The notes below the pieces were generated by a model. That model had not been told where the DNA came from, searched no databases, and worked only from the letters and a program-made list of their open reading frames with translations. From the NCBI GenBank assembly GCA_039583875.1, contig CM077147.1:156883846-156947845 (forward strand): DNA of 64,000 bases. The letters are read 5' to 3'. The stretch's first letter is position 1. Each line of letters begins with the position of its first letter. The position numbers were made by a program, and so were the translations under genes. Below are positions 43,379 through 53,870 of this stretch, piece by piece. Origin of the DNA: Platanthera guangdongensis. Its lineage: Eukaryota > Streptophyta > Magnoliopsida > Asparagales > Orchidaceae.

Positions 43379-44136
43379 ACTTCGTCGACCTAAGATTTGA
43401 TTTCATCGAGCTGAGTTTTTGGAGTTGTCAAATATTCTGTGTGTCGACACAATTACTCATGGTGTCGACACAGGTGGTGTTGACTGATATCCTGTGTGTC
43501 GACACAAGTGATGTTGGTGTCGATATGTATTCTGTGTGTCGACACAAGTCTTCTGTGATTCGACATATTCTTGCTTCTAGTGTCGACACAGTTGTTGTCG
43601 ACAGTTATTCTGTGTGTCGACACAATCTTTCCAAAGTGTCGACTGATGATCTGGGTGTCGACAAAAGTACTTCTAGTGTCGACTCAGTTGGTGTCGACAT
43701 ATACTCTGAGTGTCGACACAAGTCTTCCGGTTCTAAGTTGTTGAAGAAGATAATCCAGAATTCATCGGGCAGAGAACTAAGTTCGTCGACCTGAGACTAC
43801 AGAACATAGTCTTGACAAAATGTTGTAGTAGTCCAAAGATTCGTCGACCAAAGAATAAAGTTCGTCAAGCTCAGCTCAGAGAATTTTCTATGAGATCGTC
43901 GAGCTGAGCACGACAATCGTCGACCTGAGTTCGATGAATGTCGAACTCAGTTTACAGAGTCCTGAAATCTTCTAAGTCTTGAGTCTCTAGCAGTCTTGTT
44001 GATAGCTGGTCCATATGATGTAGACTCTAAGGACTTGGCCTAGACTCTAGGACACAACTATGTCCCTGGCTATACATTGTGGGTCATTTGATCCTAACTT
44101 AGTGAACCTAGACCAAATCTTACTATGGATCCAACA
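43379..44136 (-). repeat. Element B 5' LTR, outer part
   Basis: It continues the B LTR after C and matches 24992-25750. It contains the GTGTCGACAC array (from about 43441) and TCGTCGA words. It ends GGATCCAACA and is followed by the TGGCG target duplication. Confidence 0.92.
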
Positions 44137-44563
44137 TGGCGTCATACGAGGCTTTGTATAGAAGGCGGTGTCGAACAACGATGTCATGTATAAAGGCGGG
44201 GGACACCAAACTTTTGGGAAAAGAAGTGGTGGCAGATGTTTGCGGGTTGGTGTGAACAATTCAGGAGTGCATGAAGGCTGCTCAGGATCGACAGATGAAG
44301 TACTTCAAAGTGTGTTATAGAAATGTAGACTTCGCGGTAAGCGACAGGGTGTATCTAAAGATTAAGCCATTCAAAGGTGTTTCGCGGATTCTCCGACTCA
44401 AGAAGTTGAGTCCTAGGATTTTTCGGCCGTTAAAAGTTCTCGAACTAATTGGAGAAGCATCCTATCGGTTGGCATTGTTCCCAGAGTTGAGTGAATTACA
44501 CGATGTATTTCATGTATTAGTCTTAAGGAAAGCTTTGATGGAGACAAAGGTTGTATTCCATGT
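44137..44563 (+). pseudogene. Element D integrase, 3' part
   Basis: It resumes right after B (MASYEALYRRRCRTT, the conserved late core), then KVCYRNVDFAVSDRVYLK and DVFHVLVLRK near 44510. The usual chromodomain-like or C-terminal tail is not seen; the frame runs directly into the 55-bp repeat array. A duplicated TGTATT-CATGTATT block (44503 and 44552) sits at this junction. Confidence 0.82.
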
Positions 44564-44838
44564 ATTCGTCGAACTCAGCTTGACGAAATCTGCTCCAAAG
44601 GCCAGAACGTCAAACTTGATTCATCGAACTCAGCTCGACGAAATCTGCGCCAAAAGACAGCACGTCAAACTTCATTCCTCGAACTCAGCTCGGCGAAATC
44701 TGCGCCAAAGGCTAAAACGTCGAACTTCATTTATCGAACTCAGCTCGACAAAATCTGTGCCAAAAGCCAGCACGTCGAACTTCATTCTTCGAACTCAACT
44801 CGATGAAATCTGCGCCAAAGGCCAGAACGTCGGACTTC
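44564..44838 (+). repeat. 55-bp tandem repeat, five units, at the 3' end of D
   Basis: Units start at 44564, 44619, 44674, 44729 and 44784 (exact 55-bp period), with a partial sixth at 44839. Each contains TTCGTCGAACTCAGC followed by TCGACGAA, plus AAATCTGCGCCAAAGGCC and ACGTCGAAC. Because 55 is not a multiple of three, the open frame across it is not a repeat protein. Confidence 0.92.
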
Positions 44839-45089
44839 ATTCGTCGAACGGCGTTGAATGAATACAATATACTCAACACCTAAGAGGCAGATTCGCTAGG
44901 TAAACCCTTTACTCGATGAAGGCGTTGAGTGGACTCAATTCACTCAAAGCTTAAGTGCGAAAGTCAACGCACTCAATGTACTCAACACCAACATCCGTAG
45001 AGTTAACAGTTAACCCGCGAAAGCATTGACTGGACTCAACGCTTTCAATGCTTTCAGCCCTGATGGTGTTGAGTGAGCTAAACACACTC
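44839..45089 (+). other. 3' tail of D with CGTTGAGT / ACTCAACG words
   Basis: About 250 bp are rich in ACTCAACAC, GCGTTGAGTGG and ACTCAACGC words in both orientations, resembling the word class in D's LTR. I see no gene, PPT or LTR. It ends where the LTR F tip TGTAAGACC begins. Confidence 0.55.
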
Positions 45090-48000
45090 TGTAAGACCCC
45101 CTTTTTTCCTTTTTGAAACACAGGGGTCTTAGGCCCAGAACCGCCGCTTTGCGGTGATACCTTCACGCCCTGAAGGGTTATCACTGCAAATCGCCGATTC
45201 TGTCGGCCGATTCGATCACAGAAAAGCAACAAAAGTAGAGTAAGCACAAGAGTGGTAAAACTCTAACCAAAAGTCCACAAAATACAATCACATCAGAGTA
45301 ATATAATCTCCACGAAGGGAGAGTCCACAAAATATAATGTACTGAAAACAAGGTCTTAAGCCCGCTACTTCAAATCCTCACTACATAGTCACTCAAGCGG
45401 AAGTAAAATAAAACATAACTAAGGTCAGGGGCTCAAAGTACCCGCCGTCTGAACTCCTATACTAGACTGCCCCATCTCCAAGCGTGCCGACCTGCGGGGC
45501 TGCTCCACCACACTGGGCTCCACGATCCCCTAAATGATGTGGTTCGAAAACCGTTAGTCTATAAGACTAAGTCCTATCATCCCCCACCCCTTCCCCCATG
45601 GCCCCTAGGCACCGAGAAGAGAGGAAGAAAGGGGAGGACTTGAAGGTGGAGGGTAATCAAGAAACAGATGGCAGCGGACCTATACTAGCAATTTTTATAG
45701 TACATGTGGCAGTAAAGTAAAGTATGAAAAGTAACCTTAACTTATACGGAAACATATAAGCAAGGGATATTCTACAGGGCTCTCATCGTATAAATAGTCC
45801 CATACCAATTTATACGTTGGGGTGTCAGTTATTAACAGCAATATATATTTAAAGAAATTAACCTTAATTTATAAACATGCCCACACAAGCTTATAGACCA
45901 AGGGGTTGTTTTGCAGAGCCTATTGTATAAGAGTCTCATACCTCTTATACAATAGGTGACAGGGGTTTTATGCTATGATTATGCTATGACATGCAAGTGG
46001 GTTATGATGTTATTATGCAAGTGCAACACACCCACCCGACTCTGTGCACACAGACCTTTAGTTCCCTCTTTCTGGAGCCTCACCTCCCAGGATACCTCCG
46101 TAGTGGCAGACGGAAGCGGTGGGTTGGGCCTCGCCCACCTCTAAACCAGTAAAGTACTACCGGTGAGACCTATCGTACGCCTCAACGCTGGTGCACTAAG
46201 CGGACTCCTGCGTAATCTTGCCGGCTGGCGCACCGGACTTCTATTGGTGAAGTGCTAGCCACACTTGCTGATTCAACGTATTGGCGTCGGTGCATCGACA
46301 CTCCAATACCGAAGACCCACCACCTTTAATTTTATGCACATGCAACCTTATGTATCAGTACCGAGCCAAAGCTCCCCGGACTATCCCGTCCGTCACAAAT
46401 ATCAACCGAACCAAAACTCACCGGGCCATCATGCCCCTCACAAATATCAACCGAGTCAAACCAACTTCCCGAGACACCGGGGTGTGTGAATGTGAACCCC
46501 TAATTAATCTAGTTGCTCTTTAAGATTTATCACTCCTACAGTTTACGTTAGCCCAGGACTGCCCAAGGTATACCCCGTGAAGGGCTCTCGAAGGCACTAG
46601 GAACTACGATGGGATTACGCCCAAAGCACCCTTTCGCAAGGCACTTACTGTTATTTGTTGCTACCCGATTTCCCAACCCTTAATTAATTTTACTGAATCT
46701 AGTCCTACTGCATTAAACACTTCCTCCCTATGCGAAGGATGATCTTTCGCCGATCCCGAGCACCACCTAACACTATTCAACTTCTCACTCTACAAATCCT
46801 GTCTTCCAATGATGAACTCCTTTATTTACCCAAACCAGCAACGTACTGAGGATTCAACTCTCCAAAATTCACTACCCACTCTAGTTCAGTTTCCGCAGTT
46901 ACTATATGCAGACCACCATGTACTCTATGAGGGGTATAAAGGAGGTACTCCGGATTGTCTTCCAAATATCCTATAAAATTTACCAGAGGTCTATCATAAC
47001 AAATTTAGTCTAAAATCAGAGATTCATAATTTTTCTAATTAATTTGGTATTTATTGAATTTTCCCAAATGTTTGTCCATGGGCAATTTTGAACATGAACT
47101 ATATGATCTACTCAAGTAATTGCCCCCAAAAATTTTGATCACTAAATTAACAGAGATATATGACTAGATACAAATTTCCATAATTTTTCAGAAAATATTT
47201 GACCTCTAATTAATTTATCCAAAATATTTCCCTTAATCATATGTAAAGAAGGAGGTACCAAAATCATTCATCAGAAAATTATACAAAAATTACAAAATCT
47301 TAATATGGTTCAGAAAAGTTCATTGTACAAAAATCATAATTTTAGAGCCTTCCTAGACTCCAAAATAAATTAAATTAATTTTTCATGGGAAACCAGGCTT
47401 AATGAAGCAATCCTTAAAAATAATAATCCACAAATTCTATATAAATTCACGGGGATTTAAAACATAATAAAAAGTCCTATGGCCAAATTTCATCATATTC
47501 CAGCTAGTAGTTTCTTCCTAATAAATTTCTAAGTAAATATTATAAATTACCAATTTGTTAATGAAGTATCCAAAATAATAATCCTAAATTCATAATAACA
47601 TTTCCTAGAGCTTGTACTAACCCCAAAAACTACTCAAACCAAATCTCAACACTTTCTCAAAGAGTTTTTATGACATTTTCTATCCCTAACAAGGTTGGTT
47701 CCCTAAGCTAGGGTTAGGCTTTTGAGGGTGTTTAAGGCTTCCAAATTTCCTACAATTTTAACCAGAGAACTATATTAATCTTGTGGTCCTTTCCACAAAG
47801 TTTCAAGTCAAACCAAGGTCATTTGACCCTATGTTCCTCAAACCCTAAAAATCCCCATTAAGGAACTTACCCTAGATTTCTAGGGCTACCCTACACTTAA
47901 CCACCCTAAATTTCATTGGAGGGTGAGTTAAACTATAAAAAGTCAGTGGCCAAAACATCAACCTCTGTTGAGGTGATTTGACCACTCAAAACCCAAAGGG

Positions 48001-50183
48001 GATGCTTGACCTATTTAACCCTAAAAGGGGTCAACCTAGGGTTGGATCAATACCTAGGCAAAACATCTTCAAATGGGATGAATATTATACCAGAGCCCTA
48101 ACATGCCCTCTAAGACCTCCCACCCAAATATGGGGGAATGTTGAGCTGTTTAGGACACCTAATTAATTTATTCATGGATTATTAAATTTTCCTAAAACCT
48201 ATATAAAATTTTCTCTAAAAATTCTGAATTTTGGATAGGCCCTAGGTATATCTAGGGTAGACTCCCTGCCAGAATTTCAATTAATTTGGACCAAGGATGA
48301 AGTGTGGGCACTCAGTTTAATGTCTGCCCAGCCCTAGGTGTAGGTCCCACCAAAATGAGTGCCCTGGTCAGACCAGGCACCCAAATTGGGTGAAATCAAT
48401 TTTAATTAAAGTGGACATCAAGGGCTTCATTTTCTATGTTGACCACTATTTCTGTTATAGCATCTAAGTATTTTTAAAAATTAAAACCAATAAATGTAAA
48501 ATTTGTGACATAATTAAATAATCATAAAGTGTTATATTATAGTTTGAAATGAAATATAGCACGAATCTTGGCGCAAGATGAACGGGATCCGTTCATCTTC
48601 TACCTTGAGCCGACGGCCAAGATTTATCCTGCCTAGAGCTCCTTCCAAGCGCTGCCGCCAGCGATCCGACCACCTCCCCGGCCGGCCACCGCCACCATCA
48701 CCTCCGTTGAGGTGGTGGCTGTCGCCAGGCGGCGTCACCGCCGCCGGAGAGCCCTATTCCGGCGATCCCGAGGGTTGCATTTTTGCGGAAAAACCAGGAA
48801 ATTTCCTCTTTGGATCGTGCTCAATTGAGCCCGAACCTTGGCCCTAACGATTCCTAAGATCCACCCTTGAAAGAAGCAGTAGAGGAGGACCTTGCCGGCG
48901 GCCTGAAGTCGAGACGATCGTGGGAAAGCCAACTTTGAAGGCGGCGCCGCTCGGTTTCTGCAACAACACAGTGCGGTGGCTCGGTTTCATCAGGTAAGGG
49001 TTGGGAAATCCTCCTCTCGGCCCACTGAAGGTGTTTAAAGACTTAGTTGGGGAGAGGAGAGGCTGGATTATCAATGGCCATTAATGGCTACATTCGGCCA
49101 TGGTGGTGGGGGCTGAATCAGGCCCTTGGTGACCAGGGAAGTGGCTGGTAACTTCTCCCGTTCCCTAGGGGAGTTGAATCCAGCCATTAAAGGTGGCCTT
49201 TGGCCTCCCCTTGGCCGAGCCCCTTCCTTCCCCCTTCATCCATTTTTCTCTCTCCTCCATAACCATGGAAATGAAGCTCTCCCTCTCCTAGTCATCAAGT
49301 TGACTTGGTCAATGTGGAGGTCTATTGGCAGCCCATCCATACACATTATCTCCTAAAGAAGCCTCATGAGGAGGCTTGAACTTGGGCTAGCCTATTTGGG
49401 TTAGGTTTACCCAAGGTAGGCTTGGGTTGACCTTGGTCTTTTTGACCTTTTTGGTTGCCCCTAAAGAGTCCCTGGTGTCCCATTGATCTCTCCTAAGGTC
49501 TAGGTAGGGTTGGATAGGGCTTACTTGGCACCTTGGAGGTCACTTGACCCTTGGTAAGGGCACTTTGACCACTTTAGGGCTTGAGTTGACTTGGGTCAAC
49601 ATGACCATTTGGGTTGACCCCAATGGGCCCTTGGTGACTCATTGGTCTCCCCTAAGGTCTAGTAAGGGTTATGTAGGGTTACCTTGCACTTTGGAGGTCA
49701 CCTACCCTTAGTAAGGGCACTTTGACCAGATTAGGGGCTTGAGTTGACTTGGGTCAACTTACCCTTTAGGGGTGACCCCAATGTATCCTTAGTAACCCAT
49801 TGACCTCACTTTAGGGTTAGGAGGGCATGGGTGGGGTCCACTTGGCTAGGGGAATGTCAATTGACCCTAAGTAGGCTAGTTTGACCCATTTAGTGTTAGG
49901 GTTGACTTGGGTAAACATAGTCTCTTTGATTGACCCCAATGGGTCCTTGTGGCTCTAATGGGCCTCCCAAAGTGTTTGGGGGTGTTGTGGTATGGTCCTG
50001 GGGTCAAGGTGTAGCCCCATGGTCATCCTAAATTATTGTTTAGAATTCTACTATTTGCAGACCATAATGATTTCTAACTTCATGCCTAAGCTCACTTGGT
50101 CTTCTTGAGCTTCCTAGGGTTTTGTCATGACCTAGTCATGACAAAAACACTCTTAGGGGTCTAGTTGGAAATGGGATGTTACA
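45090..50183 (-). repeat. LTR F (about 5.1 kb, gypsy type)
   Basis: On the plus strand it runs from TGTAAGACCCC to GGGATGTTACA, the inverted tips usual for this group. Contents are a GC-normal segment (45090-46900), a very AT-rich segment (about 46980-48550), a GC-rich Pro/Arg-coding-like patch (48570-48980) and a TTGACC-rich tandem repeat (49419-50010). I see no gene in it. At about 5 kb it is long for an LTR, so an unrecognised nested piece is possible. Confidence 0.6.
49419..50010. repeat. Tandem repeat of about 158 bp rich in TTGACC/GGTCAA, in U3 of F
   Basis: Units begin at 49419, 49588, 49746 and 49904 (periods 169, 158 and 158), each opening with G-CTTGGGT. Each contains GGGTCAAC and/or GTTGACCCC plus further TTGACC sites, the W-box core recognised by WRKY transcription factors (family knowledge). 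Copies are diverged and the last is partial. Confidence 0.8.
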
Positions 50184-50273
50184 AATCCCAATAAACAAAA
50201 CAAAGATTTCGTCCCCGAAATCAAGGTTAAGCCTACGGGAATTTCTATCGAAGAAAAGGAAGCTTGTAACATC

Positions 50274-50437
50274 CCATAAGAAGTGAAAGATTACATCTCG
50301 ACGCCATGTTCGTTAAGTGGGGTTTCAACTCCACAAAGGCCGCCTCGCACTGTGGAGTCCAAATGAAAGGGGATTCCTTCTTCGCCAGGGATGTAAGAGG
50401 GAGTGCAATCCGGGAGAATCCTTCGACGAACTTCCGG
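50274..50437 (-). pseudogene. Element F reverse transcriptase fragment
   Basis: The minus strand reads KFVEGFSRIALPLTSLAKK and FIWTPQCEAAFVELK, the conserved connection between gypsy RT and RNase H. Its N-terminal side is cut by G and its C-terminal side is joined to non-coding 3' sequence. Confidence 0.8.
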
Positions 50438-52409
50438 TGTAACACCCCTATCCGTCCAATGGCATATAACAGAAGGTCCAGCTGGAACCCGACGCCATAT
50501 ACCACAGACAGTCGGAAGGGTTACATAAGAATATTCAAACTATCCAATTAAGACTACTCGTCCTACATAGAGCATTTTAGCGGAAGCTTTTAAAGTTGAA
50601 AGAACCCAAAACTTAAATCCAATAAATATGAATGTCCACAACCACAACCACATGAATGAAATAATAATACACTAAAATAAACTTGGCCTTATGGCCTTAC
50701 AGAGGTTCACTTAATAAATAGTGTCTTACATACATCGGCTCGCAGGCCGGCCACACATGACAAAGTAAAAATAACTATTATTTACGGCCTTCGAGGGCTA
50801 GCACGACAATCATGGGCTCCAGCCTGCTATTTTGCACTCAGTTCCGCAGCACCTGCAAACAACATTCCACCGCACGGTGGCAAACAAAGCAACGGTCAGC
50901 CAAAAGCCGACCAAATTAAAATGACCCCGCCCCTTACTCGGGACGGCGGTGCTCTTTCCCTTCATATCGTTAGCCCAATAAAACAATTAAGCGCAATTTT
51001 ACTATGCCACAGGTGTAGGCTCGCACGGCCAAACACCCCGTGCACTCAGGGCACATTAATGGTGAATCCTGACACTTCAGCGTCTTCACCACCATCCAAA
51101 ACATGGCAACCATATGAGCATTTAATCTTTCTGACCAACGTCTAAGGCTCCCAACTATGCCAACAGCCAGTCCCCTTTTCGGGTCTCTCGCACCGAACCA
51201 CATAGCCTAGGTCCGATTCCACTTGCTCGTTGCTCACGCCGCCTAGACAATTTAAGTACTACGCGCGGGCCAAGCTTCTCTCGGATCCCAACATTTCCAA
51301 ACAATCACATAACTCAGTTATGTTCAAGGTCGGTTCCCAGACCGCCAAGTTAGCAGAACGACGATTCTGCTCAGTTTTCCTGGTGCGCCTTGGAGCTAAC
51401 CTCCAAGGATCCCTGCTGCAATCTACCGCGTAGAAACCCGAAAACCCAAAGCACGGAGTCTTCTCCGGCAAAACATATCAAATGCAACATCACCGATCCA
51501 GACAGTACACGTCCGGGTAGGCTTCACACACAATGCCTATGTCCGTACTAACGATTCCGGACTCTATATGCAACACAAGGGGGACTATTCACATCAACCC
51601 CAAGGAACAACACGCACTCACCGCACACTCGCGGGAGCGAGATTCCCCATGCAGAAAGGAATAGCTTCACATGCTCAAGTTGAGAATCGTTACCCTTGTA
51701 GTCCGCTTTAGCACCATGGAAAAACTACCCGGACAGAACTCTTCGCAACGAACTTCCCTCCACGGATCCACTGTCAGATTTCGAAACGGTGCTCCGATGC
51801 TCCGTCGGCGGCCGGAATCCTCCTTCTTCTTCCTCCTCTCTCTAACACCTTGGAAAGAGAAAGCCTTGGAGAGAAATGAGGGATTAACTCCCCAATTCCC
51901 GGCCTTAACAGAGCAGGAAATCATCTGGGCCGTTGGATCTTATTTAAGGAAAACGAACGGCTCAGATCCGCTCAAAAATATCCAGACCTAGGACGAACAC
52001 GGCTTGGCACACAGTCGTGTCCCAGGCCGTGTGCCTCGATCCAGGCACGATCGTCGAACAGAGAAAAGACACACGGGCAAAGACACGCCCGTTTCGCACC
52101 TGACACGCCCGTATCGGGTTCCTCGACACGCCCGTGACCGGGGGCATGTTACCCATAACCTCCACGGCAATGGACACGACCCAACCGATCACGGGTACTA
52201 ACACGGCTAGGCACACGCCCGTGTCAAATGACACGCCTGTGTCATGAAACCGTGTTCCTGGTCGTGTCCTTATCGGGATGAAAACGACCAAAAATCACCA
52301 GCCAGACACGGCCTTGGACACGCCCGTGTCCTAGGCCGTGTACCCCTATACAGGCACCAAAAATCTCTTTTTGCGCGACCGACTCAAATATAATTTTTGG
52401 GGCGTTACA
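50438..52409 (-). repeat. Element G 3' LTR (1972 bp)
   Basis: It runs from TGTAACACCCC to GGCGTTACA. Minus-strand TATA-like sequence lies near 51940 (TTAAATAAG). A CACGCCCGTGTC array lies upstream in U3 (51990-52345). The layout matches I-1, I-2 and 55964-57762. Confidence 0.88.
51990..52345. repeat. GACACG-CC-CGTGTC word array in U3 of G
   Basis: The words CACGCCCGTGTC, GACACGGGC, ACACGGC and GCCGTGT recur through 350 bp. The core has 6-bp inverted arms around CC. A matching array is in the other LTR (57530-57762). Confidence 0.88.
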
Positions 52410-52425
52410 AATCTCCCCCACTTAA
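52410..52425 (-). promoter_or_regulatory. Element G polypurine tract
   Basis: The minus strand reads TTAAGTGGGGGAGATT directly before the 3' LTR. Confidence 0.85.
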
Positions 52426-52462
52426 GGAATTTCGTCCCAAAATTAAGTAAAGGTACACAAAT

Positions 52463-53870
52463 CTAAATAATACCTGAGTGGAATAACTCGGGGTACTCCT
52501 CCAATATAGCTTGCTCTCGCTCCCAAGAAAGCTCCTCACGTCCGCAATTATCCCATCGGACTTTAACCATTCGGACCTCCTTGTTGCGGAGTCGTTTGAC
52601 TGCAACATCTTCAATACGTACTGGCTTGACCCTTGTTGTCAACTCATAATCAACTGGTACTTGATTGTCTGCAATGATCTGCGAAGGCTCTTGCACCGCC
52701 TTACGCAACACCGACACGTGGAACACATCATGAAGCCCACTCAACTCCACCGACAGCTTCAATCTATACGCTGCCTTGTCAACACGCTCCAGGATTTCAA
52801 ATGGTCCAAGGTATCTCATACTCAACTTCTTCAAGCGTCGAACCCGCGAGACACCCTTGAACGGCTTAATTGTTTAAGTACACCTAGTCGGCAACATTGA
52901 ACTCCACATTCCTATATTTGGCGTTATAGTACTTTGACTGTCTATCCGGAGTGATCTTCAACCGTTCTTGAATTGCCCGTATCACTAAGGTGGCATCTTC
53001 CATTGCTTGACGTTTATAAAACTTCGATTTGCATGCCTCCAACCAAGACAACGGCGTACGACACTTCATCCCGTACAAGGCTTCGAAAAGCGTCATTCCA
53101 ATACTTGCCTGAAAGCTGTTGTTGTATGCAAACTCCACCATGTACAGGTGATCTTCCCACTACTTTCCAAAATCTAGGACGCACATGCGAAGCATGTCCT
53201 CCATCGTCCGGTTGACCCTCTCGGTTTGGCCATCCGTCTGTGGATGTAAGGGCGTACTGAACTTTAGCTTAGTACCCAACAAACTATGCAACAACATCCA
53301 GTCATTCGACGTGAAGCATCCATCTCGATCACTAACAATACTGCAGGGCACACCATGCAATCGTACAATATTCTACACATAGAGTTTGGCTATCTTTTCC
53401 ACCAGATCTTCCTTCCTGTTCGGAATAATGTGTGACACCTTTGTCAACCTATCTACGACCACCCAAATGGCGTCGTTTCCCCTCTGCGACTTCGGCAAGT
53501 CATGCACAAAATCCATAGATATGTCTTCGAATTTCCATTCTGGGATAGGTAGGGACTTCAAGAAACCTCCGGGTTTCTGGCATTCCGCCTTCACCAATGC
53601 ACATGTACGACACTTGGTCACATAAAGTGCTACATCCTTCTTCAAACCCGACCACCAGAATAATTTCTTCATGTCTCTATACATCTTTGTACTTCCTGGT
53701 TGGATTGAGTACTTGGTATGATGAGCCTTATACATCAACTCCTCTCGAAGATTATCCGCATTAAGAATGCATAGGCAACCGTCCTTCCTTAGCAAACCAT
53801 CTTCAACAACAAACTGGGAATTTGACCCATCCAATGATTCATCCAAGATCTGCTTCATGCTGTTATCCTA
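52463..53870 (-). pseudogene. Element G integrase with chromodomain-like tail (broken)
   Basis: The zinc finger region (QPGSTKMYRDMKKLFWW, CRTCALVKAECQKPGG) and the core keep the catalytic motif ISMDFVHDLP, then [14 protein letters not shown] and [14 protein letters not shown]; compare D, where the first aspartate is lost. The end carries VKVRWDNCGREELSWERE, a chromodomain-like motif usual at this place in plant gypsy integrases. Stops near 53371 and 53160 and a frameshift between about 52885 and 52834 break it. Confidence 0.85.

Larger units (their letters stand above)
23784..44136 (-). mobile_element. Element B: SIRE-like Ty1/copia with additional ORF, containing element C
   Basis: It lies in D's integrase and is flanked by TGGCG (23779-23783 and 44137-44141). 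LTRs are 23784-25750 (1967 bp) and 34675-35896 plus 43379-44136 (1980 bp once C is removed). PBS and PPT abut the LTRs correctly for minus orientation. Coding order is gag, protease, integrase, RT, RNase H, spacer, additional ORF. Over the first 330 bp the LTRs differ by about 6% by eye, clearly older than C. Confidence 0.92.
11614..45089 (+). mobile_element. Element D: decayed Ty3/gypsy, interrupted by E and B
   Basis: It has a 5' LTR, PBS, gag, protease, RT-RNase H (duplicated) and integrase in gypsy order on the plus strand. The gag reading resumes on the far side of E. The integrase reading resumes on the far side of B at its TGGCG target duplication. A repeat-rich 3' tail ends where LTR F begins; no PPT or 3' LTR of D is visible. 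Many in-frame stops, mostly of C-to-T type, show that it is long dead. The 3' limit at 45089 is inferred from the start of F. Confidence 0.75.
45090..50437 (-). mobile_element. Element F: gypsy LTR plus RT fragment, interrupted by G
   Basis: A long minus-oriented LTR (45090-50183) is followed by a short internal 3' segment (50184-50273) and an RT fragment (50274-50437), so most of pol between RT and the 3' end is missing. G is inserted in the RT fragment; TCCGG (50433-50437) would be its left target duplication. The rest of F should lie right of the window. Confidence 0.65.

Noticed and set aside
44271..44861. Repeat protein encoded by the 196-codon frame
   Set aside because: The first part is D integrase; the rest is the 55-bp repeat, whose period is not a multiple of three, so the peptide does not repeat.
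48570..48980. GC-rich Pro/Arg frames as a captured host gene exon
   Set aside because: They lie inside LTR F, short, no recognisable domain and no splice context.
50264..50280. Second gypsy LTR tip (TTGTAACATCCC) between LTR F and the RT fragment
   Set aside because: Only the tip is present and no LTR body follows; could be a trace of a deletion, but unsupported.
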